Source: an uncultured Ruminococcus sp.
Lineage (GTDB): Bacteria > Bacillota > Clostridia > Oscillospirales > Ruminococcaceae
NCBI GenBank assembly: GCA_947589205.1
Contig: CANQCJ010000011.1
Location: 1-21,574, forward strand
DNA: 21,574 nucleotides
Direction: 5' to 3'
Part shown: one piece after another, positions 13,644-20,830 of the stretch
How the letters are laid out: each line of letters starts with the position of its first letter
How positions within the stretch are numbered: position 1 is the stretch's first letter
Program-made: the position numbers and the translations under genes
Notes under the pieces: model-generated
Seen by the model: only the letters and a program-made list of their open reading frames with translations
What the model was told of the DNA's origin: nothing
Databases searched by the model: none

Positions 13644-16203
13644 AATCTCTGCCCTGCCGTTCGTACCATTCTTCCTTGGTTATATTTATCTTACGCGGCT
13701 TCGCTCCCTCCTGCGGACCGATTATGCCCATAGCCTCGATGTCGTCCATTATCCTCGCCGCGCGCGGGAAACCGAGCTTCAGCTTGCGCTGCAAAAACGC
13801 CGTGGAGGCGTTGCCGGTCTCTACGATAATGGTTATCGCCTGATTTACAAGATCGTCGTCGGGATTTATGGAGATCTCCGCATCGTCCTCGTTCTTGGGC
13901 TTCGGCATATTCTGCTCTACCTCGTGGATTATCTCCTGATTGTAATCGGAGCCGTGTTCGTTTTTCAAAAACGACACCACTTCTCTTATCTCCGCAGTCG
14001 AAGCAAATCCGCTTTGTATTCTCATCGGCTTAGGAAAGCCTACCGGCTTATACAGCATATCGCCCTTGCCGAGCAGCTTTTCCGCGCCCACCTCGTCGAG
14101 TATTACTCTTGAATCGGTGTTGTTTGAGACCATAAGCGCGGTCCTCGACGGGATATTTGCTTTTATCAGTCCTGTAAGTACGTCTACTCTCGGCGACTGG
14201 GTAGCTATGAGCATATGCATACCCGCCGCTCTTGCAAGCTGCGCCAGACGCATTACCGATTCTTCGACCTCGTTTTTCGCCGCAAGCATGAGATCTGCAA
14301 ACTCATCTACCACTATAACTATCTGCGAAAGCCTTGTACGTTCGCATTCGGGGTCGTTTTCAAGCATTTCGTCCACCATTTCGTTATAGTCCTCGATGTT
14401 CTTGGTGCCGTTGGCTTCAAAAAGCTTGTATCTTCTCATCATCTCGTTTACCGCCCAGCCGAGCGCGCCCGCCGCCTTTAGCGGCTCGGTCACTACCGGG
14501 ATAAGAAGATGAGGTATGCCGTTGTACATCGGAAATTCTACCTTTTTGGGGTCTATAAGTATCAGCCTTACCTCTTCCGGAGAAGCGTGGAAAAGTATAT
14601 TTAAGATTATAGAGTTAGTAAACACCGACTTGCCCGAGCCGGTAGTGCCTGCTATGAGCATATGCGGCATATTCGCTATGTTTCCGATAACGATGTTTCC
14701 CTCTATGTCCTTTCCTACCGCAAACGAAAGCTTTCCCTTAGCGCGCCTGTAATCCTCACTGTCTATAAGCTCGCGCATTGAAACGCCGTCGCGGTGGATA
14801 TTCGGTATCTCTATGCCTATTGCTGGCTTTCCCGGGATAGGGGCTTCTATACGAACGCTGTCGGCGGCAAGGTTCAGCGCGATATCGTCCGCAAGACTTG
14901 TCACCTGCTTTACCTTTACACCCGCCGCAGGCTGAAGCTCGTACCTCGTTACGGCAGGTCCGCGGTGAATGCCGATTATCCGCGTTTTTACGCCGAAGGT
15001 CTCGAGAGTTTCGACAAGCTTCGAGGATTTTTCCTGTATCTCGCGCTGTATATCCTCTTCGGTAGTTTTTCTTACCGCTTCCTTCAGTATCTCGACGGGC
15101 GGGTAAACATAATCGTTCACCGTCTCGTCGCCGTCTTTTTTTATCATGGTCGTCTGACCGTTCGGCTCTATGTATATATTGTTTTTCCTGCGCGGCTCGG
15201 AGGACGCTTTCTTTATAAGCTCGTCGAGCTTTATCTTTTCGGCAAGCTTCTGCTTTTCCTCCGCGACTATCTGAGCGCGCGGCTTTTCCTCTTCCCTTTC
15301 GGCAGTCTTTTTCTTCGGCTTGGGCTTTTCCTCAGCCGCTTCCTCCGCCTCCGTATCGGCGGCGGTCTCTAAGTCCATAAGCGCGGCGCGTTCCTTAGCC
15401 TGTTCTTCCTCAAGACGGATCTTATCCATCTGCATTTTATGTATCTTTGCTATATCCACCCTGCGCTTTTTCCTGCGCGGTCTCTCGGGCAGGACTGCTT
15501 CATCTGCCGCCTGCTCGCTTGCTTCAAGCTGTCTTTGCTCATACCTTTCGGCGGCTATCGCTTCACGCTCCGCTCTGTCCTCCGACAGCGCCCTTGCGCT
15601 TGAAACGAACGGACGGGTCAGAAATCCTATAAGCTGCGGAAGCGTTACGTTTGAGAGCAGCAGAGTAAAAAGCAGGATAAGCATTACTATTATTATAGCC
15701 GCCCCCGTTTTTCCGAAAAGCGAAAGCAAGCTCCAGCCGAACAGCGCGCCCGCAAGTCCGCCGCCGTGCAGGGTAGTACCGTCAATGTACAGTCCGCGCA
15801 GCTTTAACAGCATACTCGCGCCCTCTATGCGCCTGCCGAAAAATATCTGCGCCGCTCCGCTTAACAGAAATATCATCGCTATGCCCTGAAGGGCGCGGGA
15901 GATGACCGCGCTTTTTGATCTTTCCGAGGCTATCGTTAAAGACAGATATATTATAAATACCCCGAACACGAACACCGACGCGCCGAACATTCCTCTGTTA
16001 AAATCATAAAGAATATCCCAAAGACCGTCTCCCTTTACAAAGGTTATGATGATCTCGAATATCCCGAAGAAAAACAGTATCAGCGACCAGAACCGCCTGC
16101 GTTCGCTGAACTGCGCGGCCTCCTTGGTTTTTTTAGCCCTGCCGCCCGTCGGCTTTGCCGCGCTTTTAGCCGCCGTTTTGCTTGAATTTTTACTTTCAGC
16201 CAA
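13642..16203 (-). CDS. SpoIIIE/FtsK-family DNA translocase
   Basis: This is a membrane-anchored hexameric ATPase that pumps chromosomal DNA through the division or sporulation septum. From the TTG at 16203 it has 853 aa: a basic N-terminus, about four or five membrane segments between 38 and 186, a charged linker (about 205-340, Glu/Lys/Ala rich), then the motor with Walker A GTTGSGKS (519-526), Walker B IVIVVDEFAD (628-637), the ATQSPRVDVLTGLIKANIPSR segment, and a C-terminal winged-helix gamma domain (about 785-853) that in this family reads KOPS/SRS sequences. Position next to a tepA-like gene mirrors Bacillus tepA-spoIIIE and favours a SpoIIIE role. FtsK and SpoIIIE cannot be separated by sequence alone, so no symbol is given. 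A TTG at 16212 is also in frame, but the AGAGG site lies directly against it and is correctly spaced only for 16203. Confidence 0.95.
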   Translation of the reverse strand: MAESKNSSKTAAKSAAKPTGGRAKKTKEAAQFSERRRFWSLILFFFGIFEIIITFVKGDGLWDILYDFNRGMFGASVFVFGVFIIYLSLTIASERSKSAVISRALQGIAMIFLLSGAAQIFFGRRIEGASMLLKLRGLYIDGTTLHGGGLAGALFGWSLLSLFGKTGAAIIIVMLILLFTLLLSNVTLPQLIGFLTRPFVSSARALSEDRAEREAIAAERYEQRQLEASEQAADEAVLPERPRRKKRRVDIAKIHKMQMDKIRLEEEQAKERAALMDLETAADTEAEEAAEEKPKPKKKTAEREEEKPRAQIVAEEKQKLAEKIKLDELIKKASSEPRRKNNIYIEPNGQTTMIKKDGDETVNDYVYPPVEILKEAVRKTTEEDIQREIQEKSSKLVETLETFGVKTRIIGIHRGPAVTRYELQPAAGVKVKQVTSLADDIALNLAADSVRIEAPIPGKPAIGIEIPNIHRDGVSMRELIDSEDYRRAKGKLSFAVGKDIEGNIVIGNIANMPHMLIAGTTGSGKSVFTNSIILNILFHASPEEVRLILIDPKKVEFPMYNGIPHLLIPVVTEPLKAAGALGWAVNEMMRRYKLFEANGTKNIEDYNEMVDEMLENDPECERTRLSQIVIVVDEFADLMLAAKNEVEESVMRLAQLARAAGMHMLIATQSPRVDVLTGLIKANIPSRTALMVSNNTDSRVILDEVGAEKLLGKGDMLYKPVGFPKPMRIQSGFASTAEIREVVSFLKNEHGSDYNQEIIHEVEQNMPKPKNEDDAEISINPDDDLVNQAITIIVETGNASTAFLQRKLKLGFPRAARIMDDIEAMGIIGPQEGAKPRKINITKEEWYERQGRD

Positions 16204-16212
16204 TTTTTTCAA

Positions 16213-16217
16213 CCTCT
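16213..16217 (-). promoter_or_regulatory. Ribosome binding site deciding between two TTG starts of spoIIIE/ftsK
   Basis: AGAGG (minus strand) is 9 nt before the TTG at 16203 but touches the TTG at 16212. The spacing favours 16203, giving an N-terminus MAESKNSSK. There is no in-frame ATG near this position. Confidence 0.55.
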
Positions 16218-16256
16218 GTTATGTACTGCCGAACGTTAAATACGTCCGGCGCTGCT

Positions 16257-17018
16257 TTATTTACCGTCATTTTTCTCGATCTCGTTATAAAGCCATTCCA
16301 CCGCGTCCGCAAGACCGCCTATACTGTCGATAAGCCCCAGCTCGACCGCCTGTTCGCCGTCTACGACCGTGCCTATATCCATGACTATCTCGCCGGAGGC
16401 CATGAGAAGCTCACGGAATTTCTTTTCGCTTATCCTCGAATTTTCCGTGATAAAGCGCGTTATCCTGTCCTGCATTTTCATAAAATAGGACAGCGTCTGC
16501 GGCACTCCGACAATAGGGCCGTTCATTCTGACCGGGTGGACGGTCATGGTTGCGCTCGGTACGATAAAGGTTTTTTTCGCGCAGACCGCGAGCGGCACGC
16601 CGATAGAATGTCCCCCGCCGAGCACCAGCGAAGCCGTGGGAGTTTTCATTCCCGCGATAAGCTCCGCTATGGCAAGTCCCGCTTCAACGTCTCCGCCTAC
16701 CGTGTTTATAAGAATGATAAGCCCCTCCGCGTTTTCGTCCTGCTCTACCGCCACGAGCGCGGGGATTATATGCTCATACTTTGTCGTCTTGTTATCCGGC
16801 GGCAGGGTATAATGCCCCTCTATCTGCCCGATTATATTAAGACAGCAGATATTGTGCTTGCCGCCCGCCGAGGCTATGCCGAAATCCTTTATCGTTTCGC
16901 CGTTTTCCTGCACCGTTTCGATAGGTCTCGGTATCGCCGCCGCGCTCTGCGAAAACGGCAAAAGCGGGTATTCAAATAATTTTTCGTTGTTTTTTGCTTT
17001 GCGTTTTTTCTTTGACAT
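16257..17018 (-). CDS. tepA: TepA-like ClpP-family serine peptidase
   Basis: TepA (YmfB) is a ClpP-fold cytoplasmic serine peptidase reported in Bacillus to affect secreted-protein translocation; its gene lies close to spoIIIE, as here. The 253-aa protein has a Lys-rich start, then the ClpP core: INTVGGDVEAGLAIAELI (104-121), the nucleophile region GGGHSIG (134-140, Ser138), TMTVHP with His161, and a probable acidic triad member Asp214 in MDIGTVVDGEQAVELGLID. The nucleophile context differs from the canonical ClpP GQAASMG, which with the N-terminal extension separates it from true ClpP. The ATG at 17018 has GGAGG with 7-nt spacing. It heads a five-gene operon with its own near-consensus promoter. 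The family call is strong; the physiological role is inferred from the Bacillus homologue. Confidence 0.9.
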   Translation of the reverse strand: MSKKKRKAKNNEKLFEYPLLPFSQSAAAIPRPIETVQENGETIKDFGIASAGGKHNICCLNIIGQIEGHYTLPPDNKTTKYEHIIPALVAVEQDENAEGLIILINTVGGDVEAGLAIAELIAGMKTPTASLVLGGGHSIGVPLAVCAKKTFIVPSATMTVHPVRMNGPIVGVPQTLSYFMKMQDRITRFITENSRISEKKFRELLMASGEIVMDIGTVVDGEQAVELGLIDSIGGLADAVEWLYNEIEKNDGK

Positions 17019-17103
17019 ATTTCTACCTCCGTTTTTATGTAATTATTTTGACCGCAAACGGAAGCCTATATGCAAATTTACCCGCATAAATCGCCTATTA
17101 TAA

Positions 17104-17132
17104 ATAATACCACAAATAACTTGAGATGTCAA
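17104..17132 (-). promoter_or_regulatory. Sigma-A type promoter of the tepA-spoIIIE operon
   Basis: On the minus strand a perfect TTGACA (17127-17132) and TATTAT (17104-17109) are separated by 17 bp, 11 of 12 consensus positions. The predicted start near 17097 gives a leader of about 80 nt. The -35 abuts the heptamer element beginning at 17133. The -35 region also forms a short dyad, CTTGA-N4-TCAAG. Confidence 0.75.
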
Positions 17133-17230
17133 GTTAGAAGTTAGAGGTTAGAGGTAAGAGGTCAGAAATCGCTTAATTCTAACCTCTTACCTCTACTGTC
17201 TGAACCGTAGGTTCAGACTCTAACCTCTAA
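17133..17230. repeat. Heptamer-based palindromic element able to form a three-way junction
   Basis: Five tandem 7-mers (GTTAGAA, GTTAGAG, GTTAGAG, GTAAGAG, GTCAGAA; 17133-17167) are followed by their inverted counterparts. An outer 12-bp stem pairs 17141-17152 with 17219-17230. It encloses hairpin A (17154-17167 with 17177-17190, one C-A mismatch on plus, a G-U pair on minus) and hairpin B (17198-17206 with 17210-17218, perfect 9 bp). There is no ORF. The pattern resembles dispersed intergenic repeats of REP/MITE type; I cannot check copy number. Confidence 0.65.
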
Positions 17231-17234
17231 AAGC

Positions 17235-17365
17235 CTTCGCCGCCGGGGGAGGACCGAAGCGTTTTTTCCAAAAAGCGTTTATTCACCCTGCAAGACAAGC
17301 CCGCGCTAAATATGCAAGGTTTGAACGCCTTTAAAAAAACTTCCGATCCTCCGCCGGCGGCGAAG
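17235..17365. repeat. 131-bp element with 19-bp terminal inverted repeats (MITE-like)
   Basis: The ends 17235-17253 and 17347-17365 are inverted copies with 18 of 19 matches, both containing CTTCGCCGCCGG. Partial complementarity continues inward into T-runs. Each end could itself fold into a small hairpin followed by an inward T-run (CGTTTTTT at the left on plus, GTTTTTTT at the right on minus). The interior encodes nothing. A non-autonomous mobile element or dispersed repeat is the best guess; no target-site duplication is obvious. Confidence 0.55.
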
Positions 17366-17420
17366 ATTTTTTATGATGGAGGAATTTTTTGCGGCTTAAA
17401 AACCGCTTCAGAGAGCAAAT
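17366..17420. other. Short spacer after the DUF378 gene
   Basis: Together with the two repeat elements and the tepA promoter this completes the 402-bp gene-free stretch 17019-17420. It contains a small GCGG/CCGC dyad with A/T-rich flanks but no convincing terminator for the minus-strand DUF378 gene. Transcripts of that gene may run into the repeats, whose hairpins could then act as terminators. Confidence 0.4.
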
Positions 17421-17630
17421 TTAGGTTCTTGCTTCAAGCAGCTCCTGTTCTTTGAAAAACAGAGATATGCACCATACCGCGCTGATGCCCACCAGCGCAT
17501 ATATGATACGGCTTATCACCGCCGCCTGTCCGCCGAAAATAAACGCTACGAGATCGAATTGGAAAATTCCGATAAGACCCCAGTTTATTCCGCCTATTAT
17601 GAGCAAAAGCAAAAAGATCCTGTCTAACAT
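17421..17630 (-). CDS. DUF378-family small membrane protein
   Basis: The 69-aa protein starts MLDRIFLLLLIIGGINWGLIGIF, a clear match to the DUF378 (YuzA-like) family, whose hallmark is GGINWGL (13-19). Two membrane helices span about 5-24 and 36-61, followed by a short charged tail. The function is unknown. An in-frame GTG at 17639 is possible, but the AAGGTG site is spaced properly only for the ATG at 17630. It is a single gene, divergent from the ZIP transporter. I see no clear promoter in the 145-bp gap on this strand, only a TATAAA near 17673 without a matching -35. Confidence 0.85.
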   Translation of the reverse strand: MLDRIFLLLLIIGGINWGLIGIFQFDLVAFIFGGQAAVISRIIYALVGISAVWCISLFFKEQELLEART

Positions 17631-17685
17631 AATGTTCACCTTACCTTTCTCTATCAGCTTTGCGCTTCATGTTTATATTCTGTCC

Positions 17686-17733
17686 CGATTTTTTCGGCTT
17701 ATTCGGTTTTTTCACAAAAAAATCGTTTTGACA
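17686..17733 (+). promoter_or_regulatory. Possible promoter region of the ZIP transporter gene
   Basis: A perfect TTGACA lies at 17728-17733, but the downstream -10 is poor (TACTGA at 17 bp or AATACT at 15 bp). Just upstream, CGATTTTTT (17686-17694) and AAAAAATCG (17717-17725) form an inverted repeat with a 22-bp centre, which may be a regulator site or an A/T-rich upstream element. A strong -35 with a weak -10 fits a regulated promoter but is not proof. Confidence 0.35.
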
Positions 17734-17775
17734 TAAAATGATAGTGACAATACTGAAAAAAAGGAAATTTTTTCT

Positions 17776-18564
17776 ATGAACGCATTTTTTCTCGCTTCTA
17801 TGGGTACGTCTTTTACCTTTGCCATGACTACCCTCGGCGCGGCGACGGTCTTTCTTTTCAGAAAAGGCGCGCCGTCCGACAGGATACACCGCTGTTCGCT
17901 CGGCTTTGCAGCAGGGGTGATGATCGCCGCTTCCGTCTGGAGCTTGCTTATCCCCGCGATAGAAAAAGCCGAGGCTCTCGGCAAGATCGGCTGGATACCT
18001 GCCGCAGGCGGCTTTACGCTCGGCGTTGTCTTTTTAATGCTGCTCGATAAGCTGCTGCCCGCCTTCCACCCCGGCGAGGATCGCCCCGAGGGGGTCAAAA
18101 AAAGTCTCGGACACAGCGCGATGCTCGTCTTTGCCATAACGCTGCACAACATTCCCGAGGGCATGGCGGAGGGTCTGGCGTTCGCGCTCGCGGCGCGGGA
18201 TAATTCAAAGGTGCTGCTTGCCGCGGCTATCGCGCTCGCCGTCGGCATGGGCATACAAAATTTCCCGGAGGGAGCGGCAATATCCCTCCCCCTCATGCAG
18301 TCGGGCATGAGCCGCACACGTTCTTTCGTTTACGGAATGCTGTCCGGCATCGTCGAACCGATCTTCGGCATACTCACGGTATTTATCGCGGGCATGGCGG
18401 AAGCTCTTCTGCCGTGGATGCTCTCATTTGCGGCGGGGGCTATGCTCTATGTCGTGGTCGAGGAGCTTATCCCCGAAGCGAAGCTGAGCGGCTCTCACAT
18501 CGGCACGTTCGGCGCAATGGCGGGATTTCTTATCATGATGATATTAGACGTGGCTCTCGGCTGA
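17776..18564 (+). CDS. ZIP-family divalent metal transporter
   Basis: ZIP proteins import zinc and other divalent metals (iron, manganese) across the cytoplasmic membrane. The 262-aa product has about eight hydrophobic segments and the two signature metal-site motifs HNIPEG (124-129, transmembrane helix 4) and QNFPEG (161-166, helix 5), with EELIPEA near the C-terminus. The cytoplasmic loop between helices 3 and 4 (about 96-112) is short and has little His, unlike many eukaryotic ZIPs. It fits the GufA/ZupT-type bacterial group. The ATG at 17776 has AAGGA (17761-17765) with 10-nt spacing. It is a monocistronic gene ending at a bidirectional terminator. Metal specificity cannot be read from the sequence. 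Confidence 0.93.
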   Translation: MNAFFLASMGTSFTFAMTTLGAATVFLFRKGAPSDRIHRCSLGFAAGVMIAASVWSLLIPAIEKAEALGKIGWIPAAGGFTLGVVFLMLLDKLLPAFHPGEDRPEGVKKSLGHSAMLVFAITLHNIPEGMAEGLAFALAARDNSKVLLAAAIALAVGMGIQNFPEGAAISLPLMQSGMSRTRSFVYGMLSGIVEPIFGILTVFIAGMAEALLPWMLSFAAGAMLYVVVEELIPEAKLSGSHIGTFGAMAGFLIMMILDVALG

Positions 18565-18568
18565 AAAA

Positions 18569-18612
18569 AATATCGGCTTCCCGCCAAGCTTAACGGGAAG
18601 CCGAAAATATTT
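18569..18612. terminator. Bidirectional intrinsic terminator between the ZIP and EF-G-like genes
   Basis: The 10-bp stem CGGCTTCCCG/CGGGAAGCCG (18574-18583 with 18594-18603) has a 10-nt loop and is flanked by ATATTTTTT-type runs on both strands, extending the stem with A-T pairs. It serves the convergent ZIP gene (plus) and the EF-G-like gene (minus). The U-run is closer to the stem on the minus strand. Confidence 0.9.
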
Positions 18613-18613
18613 T

Positions 18614-20653
18614 TTAATTCTCTCCGGTCTTTGCAAAGGCTATTACCTTAGCCATAAGATTAGCCGGCAGCGGCTCGAACCTGTCCTGAACAAGCTCGAA
18701 GCTTCCTCTGCCCTGCGTCATCTGGCGCAGCGTCAGCGTAAAGTCGCTCATTTCGGCTACCGGCACTTCTGCGGTAACGTCGGTAAGTCCCTTTTCCTCG
18801 GAGGGGGTCATGCCCATAACTCTGCCGCGGCGTTTGTTAAGCTCGCCGATAATATCTCCGGTGTTCTCATCGGGAACGCGCACCGTCAGATTTCCTACCG
18901 GCTCTAACAGCATAGGCTCAGCCTGCGGTATGCCGTCTCTGAACGCGATAGCCGCGGCGGTCTTGAACGCCATTTCCGAAGAATCCACCGGGTGGTAGGA
19001 GCCGTCGACGAGTATCGCTTTAAGTCCTACTACCGGGAAGCCCGCCAAAACGCCGTGCTTTACGCATTCCTGCAAGCCCTTTTCAACGGCGGGGAAGTAG
19101 TTCTTGGGCACTGCTCCGCCGAAAACTCTTTCTTCAAAAATAAGCTCGTCGCTTATGCAGGGCTCAAATTCTATCCAAACATCGCCGTACTGTCCGTGAC
19201 CGCCCGACTGCTTCTTGTGCCTGCCCTGCACCTTGACCTTTTTGCGGATAGTTTCTTTATAGGCTACTCTCGGCTCGGAGGTAACGACCTCAACGCCGAA
19301 ATCGCGCTTGAGCTTGCCGACTATCGAATCGAGGTGAAGTCCGCCCAATGTAACAAGTATCATTTCAAGCGTGTCGGGATCCTGGATATATCTAAGCGAC
19401 ATATCCTGCTCTAACAGTCTGCTTATCGCGCCGGAGATCTTGCTTTCGTCGTTCTGGCTCGCCGCGCGCACCGCTACTCTGTAGGTAGGCACGGGGAATT
19501 CCGTTCTTTCAAGCTCTACGACGTTGGCGGGGTCGCAGAGGGTATCGCCGGTATTTGCCGACAGCTTGACCGCCGAGCAGAGATCGCCGCAGGCGACTTC
19601 GTTTGTCTCTATCTGCTTCTTGCCGACAAGATAATAGAGCTTTCCTATCTTTTCGGTCTCTCCGGTCGCGGAATTTACAAGCTCGGAATTGCTTTTAAGC
19701 GTTCCGGAGCGCACGCTGATATATGACATTTTTCCGACAAACGGGTCGGCTACCGTCTTGAATACCTGAGCGGCGACCGGCTCGTCAGCCTTATTTTCGT
19801 TTTCCGCCGGAGCGGGAACGAGAAGAGTTATTTCCTTCATGAGCATATCTATTCCCGCCATAGTCGCAGCCGAAACGCAGGTGACGGGCGTTATTATGCC
19901 CTCGTTCATGCCCTTGTGTATGCCGTCGATAAGCTCCTTCTGGGTAAAGGCTTCGCCGGAGAAGAATTTTTCAAAAAGCTCCTCGTCGGTTTCCGCTACC
20001 GCTTCCGATACCGCTTCGATAAGTCCGTCTATGCGGTACTCCATTTTTTCGCTTACCTCTGCGGTCGGCATATCTGTCTCCACCGCCTTGCCGTTTTCGT
20101 ATTTATAAGCCTTCATTTCGATAAGGTTCACATAGGAAACTATCCTTCTGTCGGCTATTACAGGAACGACTACCGGGCAGACGGTAGGTCCGAATTCGGT
20201 CTTTAGCTGCGTAAGAACGTTGTTGAAATTCGCGTTCTCATCGTCGAGCTTTGTTACGACGAACATCGTCGGCTTGCCCATTTTTCTCGCGTATTTATAC
20301 GCCTTGTGAGTTCCGACCTTAACGCCAGATCTTCCCGAGACGGTTATGAGCGCGCAGCCGCAGGCGGAAATTCCCTCCGCCATCGACTGCTCAAAGTCGA
20401 TAAGACCCGGAGTGTCGAGCAGGTTTATCTTAAAATCGTCGCGCTCATAGCAAGCCATCGAGGTGTACACCGAGCACTTGCGCTGTATCTCCTCCGCGCT
20501 GTAGTCCGACACCGTGTTGCCGTCGGCTATCCTGCCGAGTCTGTCGGTCACTCCCGCCTGATAAAGCAAAGCCTCCGTCAGGGTAGTCTTGCCCGATCCG
20601 TAATTGCCCGCTATAGCGATATTTTTGATCCTTGTGCTGTCATAATTTTTCAA
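18614..20653 (-). CDS. EF-G paralogue (FusA2-like translational GTPase)
   Basis: The 679-aa protein has the full EF-G domain order. The G domain has P-loop GNYGSGKT (16-23), DTPG (80-83) and TKLD (134-137); domains II and III follow; domain IV has RHKKQSGGHGQYGDV (478-492), then a domain V-like end. The G motifs depart from canonical EF-G: the loop is not AHIDHGKT, the switch lacks the RGIT motif (RKCSVYTS at 58-65), DTPGLIDF replaces DTPGHVDF and TKLD replaces NKMD. Such sequences form the EF-G2-like group whose cellular role is unclear; it is not the main fusA, and no rps genes are near. The frame is open to 20737, but the TTG at 20653 has a perfect AAGGAG 9 nt upstream, and the extra N-terminus would cover the promoter. 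It is monocistronic with its own consensus promoter. Confidence 0.92.
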   Translation of the reverse strand: MKNYDSTRIKNIAIAGNYGSGKTTLTEALLYQAGVTDRLGRIADGNTVSDYSAEEIQRKCSVYTSMACYERDDFKINLLDTPGLIDFEQSMAEGISACGCALITVSGRSGVKVGTHKAYKYARKMGKPTMFVVTKLDDENANFNNVLTQLKTEFGPTVCPVVVPVIADRRIVSYVNLIEMKAYKYENGKAVETDMPTAEVSEKMEYRIDGLIEAVSEAVAETDEELFEKFFSGEAFTQKELIDGIHKGMNEGIITPVTCVSAATMAGIDMLMKEITLLVPAPAENENKADEPVAAQVFKTVADPFVGKMSYISVRSGTLKSNSELVNSATGETEKIGKLYYLVGKKQIETNEVACGDLCSAVKLSANTGDTLCDPANVVELERTEFPVPTYRVAVRAASQNDESKISGAISRLLEQDMSLRYIQDPDTLEMILVTLGGLHLDSIVGKLKRDFGVEVVTSEPRVAYKETIRKKVKVQGRHKKQSGGHGQYGDVWIEFEPCISDELIFEERVFGGAVPKNYFPAVEKGLQECVKHGVLAGFPVVGLKAILVDGSYHPVDSSEMAFKTAAAIAFRDGIPQAEPMLLEPVGNLTVRVPDENTGDIIGELNKRRGRVMGMTPSEEKGLTDVTAEVPVAEMSDFTLTLRQMTQGRGSFELVQDRFEPLPANLMAKVIAFAKTGEN

Positions 20654-20662
20654 AACGATTCG

Positions 20663-20668
20663 CTCCTT
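20663..20668 (-). promoter_or_regulatory. Ribosome binding site fixing the TTG start of the EF-G paralogue
   Basis: AAGGAG on the minus strand is 9 nt before the TTG at 20653. In-frame upstream start candidates would lie inside the promoter or its spacer, so they cannot be on the mRNA. Confidence 0.8.
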
Positions 20669-20725
20669 ATTAAAAAGTTGTGTCAACAGGTTAAAATACA
20701 TAAAATCTATCAACCGTATGAATAT

Positions 20726-20754
20726 ATTATATAACAAATTGATACAATTGTCAA
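20726..20754 (-). promoter_or_regulatory. Perfect consensus sigma-A promoter of the EF-G paralogue
   Basis: On the minus strand TTGACA (20749-20754), 17 bp, then TATAAT (20726-20731): 12 of 12 consensus positions. The predicted start near 20719 gives a leader of about 65 nt. A perfect consensus is uncommon and suggests strong basal expression or tight control by a repressor. Confidence 0.85.
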
Positions 20755-20785
20755 TAACCTTTTAACAAAAATTTTGTATAAAAAG

Positions 20786-20820
20786 CAAAAAAACGGACGA
20801 GAGCGCGTACTCCCGTCCGT
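20786..20820 (-). terminator. Intrinsic terminator of the fibronectin type III gene
   Basis: On the minus strand an 11-bp stem (20810-20820 with 20793-20803, one G-U pair) with a 6-nt loop is followed by seven U (20786-20792). It lies 10 nt after the stop codon and isolates the EF-G paralogue from read-through. Confidence 0.92.
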
Positions 20821-20830
20821 TTCAAGGGTC

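Noticed and set aside
17133..17230. Possible tRNA or tRNA-like gene, because the fold has several stems
   Set aside because: Stem lengths, loops and absence of the conserved T-loop and D-loop bases do not fit a tRNA; there is no CCA-compatible acceptor end.
17712..18317. 201-codon minus-strand frame opposite the ZIP gene
   Set aside because: Covers the ZIP coding region and its leader; low-complexity Ala/Ser/Pro product and no start signals.
20673..20678. A second TTGACA (minus strand) downstream of the EF-G promoter
   Set aside because: No -10 at suitable spacing; it would start transcription at or after the ribosome binding site.
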